This document shows positions 6,132 to 7,983 of a stretch of DNA of 7,983 nucleotides, one piece after another. The stretch is from Actinomycetota bacterium (GTDB lineage Bacteria; Actinomycetota; Actinomycetes; Nanopelagicales; Nanopelagicaceae): the NCBI GenBank assembly GCA_947381255.1, contig CANCUC010000031.1, forward strand, positions 1 through 7,983, given 5' to 3'. Numbering within the stretch: position 1 is the stretch's first letter; every line of letters begins with the position of its first letter. A model generated the notes under the pieces. The model searched no databases, had not been told where the DNA came from, and was given only the letters and a program-made list of their open reading frames with translations. The position numbers and the translations under genes are program-made.

Positions 6132-6881
6132 ATGTCTGATGCAATTGCCTTCGTACCCACCATGGGTGCACTTCACGCTGGGCATCTTGAATTGATTAAG
6201 CGAGCTCGCGAGCTCTCTACCGAAGTGGTTGTTTCAATATTTGTTAATCCATTGCAATTCGAGAGCTCCGAGGATTTAGCTAAATATCCGCGCGATATTT
6301 CAGGCGATACTGAGAAGGCTTTAAGTGCGGGAGCATCCAGAATATGGGCACCGACCTATCAAGAGATCTACCCGGCAGAGATTGAGAAAATATCTGCCGG
6401 AGCGATCGGTGAAATATTTGAAGGCCGCCACCGCACTGGGCACTTCGATGGGATGCTGACCGTTGTGCATCGCCTCTTTGAGTTAGTTCAACCGCGCTAT
6501 GCGATATTTGGTGAGAAAGATTTTCAACAACTCTTTATTGTGAAGAAGTGGGTTCGAGAGAATGACATTCCTGTAGAGATAATTTCTGCTCCAACGGTCA
6601 GAGATAAAGATGGTCTAGCGCTCTCATCTCGTAACGTTCGATTAAGTGAATCAGAGCGCCAAAGCGCCTTGGTGATCAATAGAGCTCTCGCCACCGGAAA
6701 TAAAGAGGGAATGCTCTCTACTCTGGCTACCGAACCACTATTCCAACTCGATTATGCCGAGGTAATTGATGAAGAGAGCTTCGAGGTAGCAACCCCAGAC
6801 TCTGAATTCAAGCGGGGGATCGTTGCCGGGTGGATAAATGGGGTCAGATTGCTCGACAATATGGCGATGGGGTCTAACTGA
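6132..6881 (+). CDS. panC: Pantothenate synthetase, short form
   Basis: PanC joins pantoate and beta-alanine with ATP, through a pantoyl-adenylate intermediate, to make pantothenate for CoA. The 249 residues keep every recognisable active-site block: VPTMGALHAGH (8-18, the HIGH-like ATP site with H15 and H18), NPLQF (39-43), EDLAKYPRD (47-55), EGRHRTGHFDG (97-107), GEKDFQQ (127-133), R158 and LSSRN (165-169). The C-terminal domain ends in RLLDN. The protein is some 30 residues or more shorter than the usual 280-plus. The product starts at the first core strand and lacks the usual leading helix of about 20-25 residues. The stretch between SSRN and DYAEVID (208-214) is also shorter by about 10 residues than in the M. 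tuberculosis enzyme as I recall it. The upstream frame is closed by the folK stop, so no longer start is possible. Probably active, but this is inference. Its TGA overlaps the nadB ATG. Confidence 0.93.
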   Translation: MSDAIAFVPTMGALHAGHLELIKRARELSTEVVVSIFVNPLQFESSEDLAKYPRDISGDTEKALSAGASRIWAPTYQEIYPAEIEKISAGAIGEIFEGRHRTGHFDGMLTVVHRLFELVQPRYAIFGEKDFQQLFIVKKWVRENDIPVEIISAPTVRDKDGLALSSRNVRLSESERQSALVINRALATGNKEGMLSTLATEPLFQLDYAEVIDEESFEVATPDSEFKRGIVAGWINGVRLLDNMAMGSN

Positions 6882-7983
6882 TGAAGTTATTTGCAGGTAC
6901 GCCAGGTTGGACTGCCAAGGCCGATGTAATTGTGATTGGTTCCGGTGTTGCGGGTTTAACAACCGCACTCAATGCACGCGCAGCAAATCTCTCGGTCTTA
7001 CTCGTTACCAAGGCGCATATTGATGAGGGTTCGACTAAATGGGCCCAAGGCGGAATTGCTGCAGCGCTCGGCCCAGGTGATACTCCAGAAGAACATAAGG
7101 AAGATACCCTGATTGCAGGCGCAGGTCTCTGTGATATCGATGCGGTCAATGTTCTTGTAACTGAAGGGCCGGAGGCGGTTCGTAAATTAATTGCTCGAGG
7201 CGCTGTCTTTGATAAAGCAGAGAGTGGCGAGATTGCGCTCACGCGTGAAGGTGGACATCACCGCAATCGAATTCTTCACGCAGGCGGAGATGCAACCGGC
7301 GCGGAAGTTTCACGCGCGCTACTTGCTGCAGTTCAAGAAGATTCAGGAATTGAAGTTATTGAACATGCGCTCGTAATCGATGCTCTCAAATCATCAGATG
7401 GACGAGTATGTGGAGTAACTCTCCACGTTATCGGAGCAGGTAGTAGCACGGGTGTAGGTCGCGCGCTTGCTCGTGCGGTAGTAATCGCTACAGGTGGACT
7501 TGGACAGGTCTACTCCCAGACAACAAATCCTTCGGTATCAACTGGTGATGGAGTGGCGCTTGCACTTCGCGCCGGAGCAGCAGTTGCTGACGTTGAATTT
7601 ATCCAATTCCACCCAACTGTTCTCTGGCGAGATACCTCATCTGCAGGGCAACAACCGCTGATCAGCGAGGCGGTACGTGGTGAAGGCGCAATCTTGCTAA
7701 ACCATAAAGGCGAAAAATTTATGGCCGCGGTTCATCCTCAGGCAGATTTAGCACCGAGAGATATCGTCGCCAAAGAAATATTTAGTCAGATGCGTGAGGC
7801 ACATGTTCCACACATGTGGCTAGATGCAACGGCAATCGCGGATTTCACCGAGAGATTCCCAACTATCTACGCATCCTGTTTGGCAAATGGAATTGATCCA
7901 CTGAAGCAATTAATTCCGGTAGCTCCAGCCTCTCACTACGCCTCAGGCGGAGTGCTTGTTGATCTCAACGGTCAGAGCACAGT
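6881..7983 (+). CDS. nadB: L-aspartate oxidase, N-terminal part (cut by window end)
   Basis: NadB is a cytoplasmic FAD enzyme that oxidises L-aspartate to iminoaspartate, which NadA then condenses with dihydroxyacetone phosphate to quinolinate for NAD. The frame is open from ATG 6881 to the window edge (367 whole codons, about two thirds of a usual 500-plus residue protein). It shows the FAD-binding GSGVAGL (20-26), STKWAQGGIAA (51-61), TREGGHHRNRILHAGGDATG (121-140), EFIQFHPT (239-246), EAVRGEGA, then PRD (292-294) and ASHYASGG (350-357). E123, H244, R293 and H352 match the catalytic Glu, His, Arg and His reported for E. coli NadB (E121, H244, R290, H351). These separate it from succinate dehydrogenase flavoproteins less clearly than the motifs REGGH and AQGGIA do; together they favour NadB. 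The ATG shares one base with the panC stop (TGATG). The C-terminal helical domain is out of view. Confidence 0.95.
   Translation, partial: MKLFAGTPGWTAKADVIVIGSGVAGLTTALNARAANLSVLLVTKAHIDEGSTKWAQGGIAAALGPGDTPEEHKEDTLIAGAGLCDIDAVNVLVTEGPEAVRKLIARGAVFDKAESGEIALTREGGHHRNRILHAGGDATGAEVSRALLAAVQEDSGIEVIEHALVIDALKSSDGRVCGVTLHVIGAGSSTGVGRALARAVVIATGGLGQVYSQTTNPSVSTGDGVALALRAGAAVADVEFIQFHPTVLWRDTSSAGQQPLISEAVRGEGAILLNHKGEKFMAAVHPQADLAPRDIVAKEIFSQMREAHVPHMWLDATAIADFTERFPTIYASCLANGIDPLKQLIPVAPASHYASGGVLVDLNGQST

Noticed and set aside
6874..7242. Minus-strand frame of 122 codons opposite the nadB start
   Set aside because: The + strand here encodes clear NadB motifs; the antisense product is low-complexity Ser/Ala/Pro-rich and resembles nothing.

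Overview
The window looks like a stretch of chromosomal housekeeping genes from an actinobacterium of moderate G+C content (close to half by eye). All ten genes I can support lie on the + strand, mostly end to end. The order tilS-hpt-ftsH-folE-folP-folB-folK-panC is the classic actinobacterial arrangement, as in Mycobacterium and Streptomyces. FtsH carries HEGGH rather than HEAGH, as I recall for mycobacterial FtsH. The moderate G+C, short gaps and compacted folK-panC junction would suit a streamlined freshwater actinobacterium of the Nanopelagicales (acI) type. That placement is inference.

Layout. Positions 1-210 hold the C-terminal end of an NlpC/P60 cell-wall peptidase that starts outside the window. 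tilS (227-1183) makes the lysidine of tRNA-Ile(CAU), and hpt (1202-1753) salvages purines. After a 67-nt gap comes ftsH (1821-3845), the membrane AAA+ zinc protease. folE, folP, folB and folK (3855-6089) follow as a tightly coupled block with overlaps of 1, 4 and 4 nt inside it. A 42-nt gap leads to panC (6132-6881). Its stop overlaps the start of nadB (6881 to the right edge), which is cut by the window end.

How the genes work together. folE, folB, folK and folP turn GTP into 7,8-dihydropteroate and supply the pterin half of folate; the dephosphorylation step and FolC are not in view. panC makes pantothenate for CoA and nadB makes iminoaspartate for NAD, so the right half is a cofactor-biosynthesis run. 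tilS, hpt and ftsH are general housekeeping genes whose neighbourhood to fol genes is conserved in the phylum.

There is no stretch over 300 nt without a gene. I found no RNA gene, mobile element, CRISPR array, phage gene or convincing terminator. I do not see an undescribed system here. The observations most worth checking are the unusually short PanC, which lacks its usual N-terminal helix exactly where the locus has been compacted, and a small hairpin that replaces a ribosome binding site at the tilS start.
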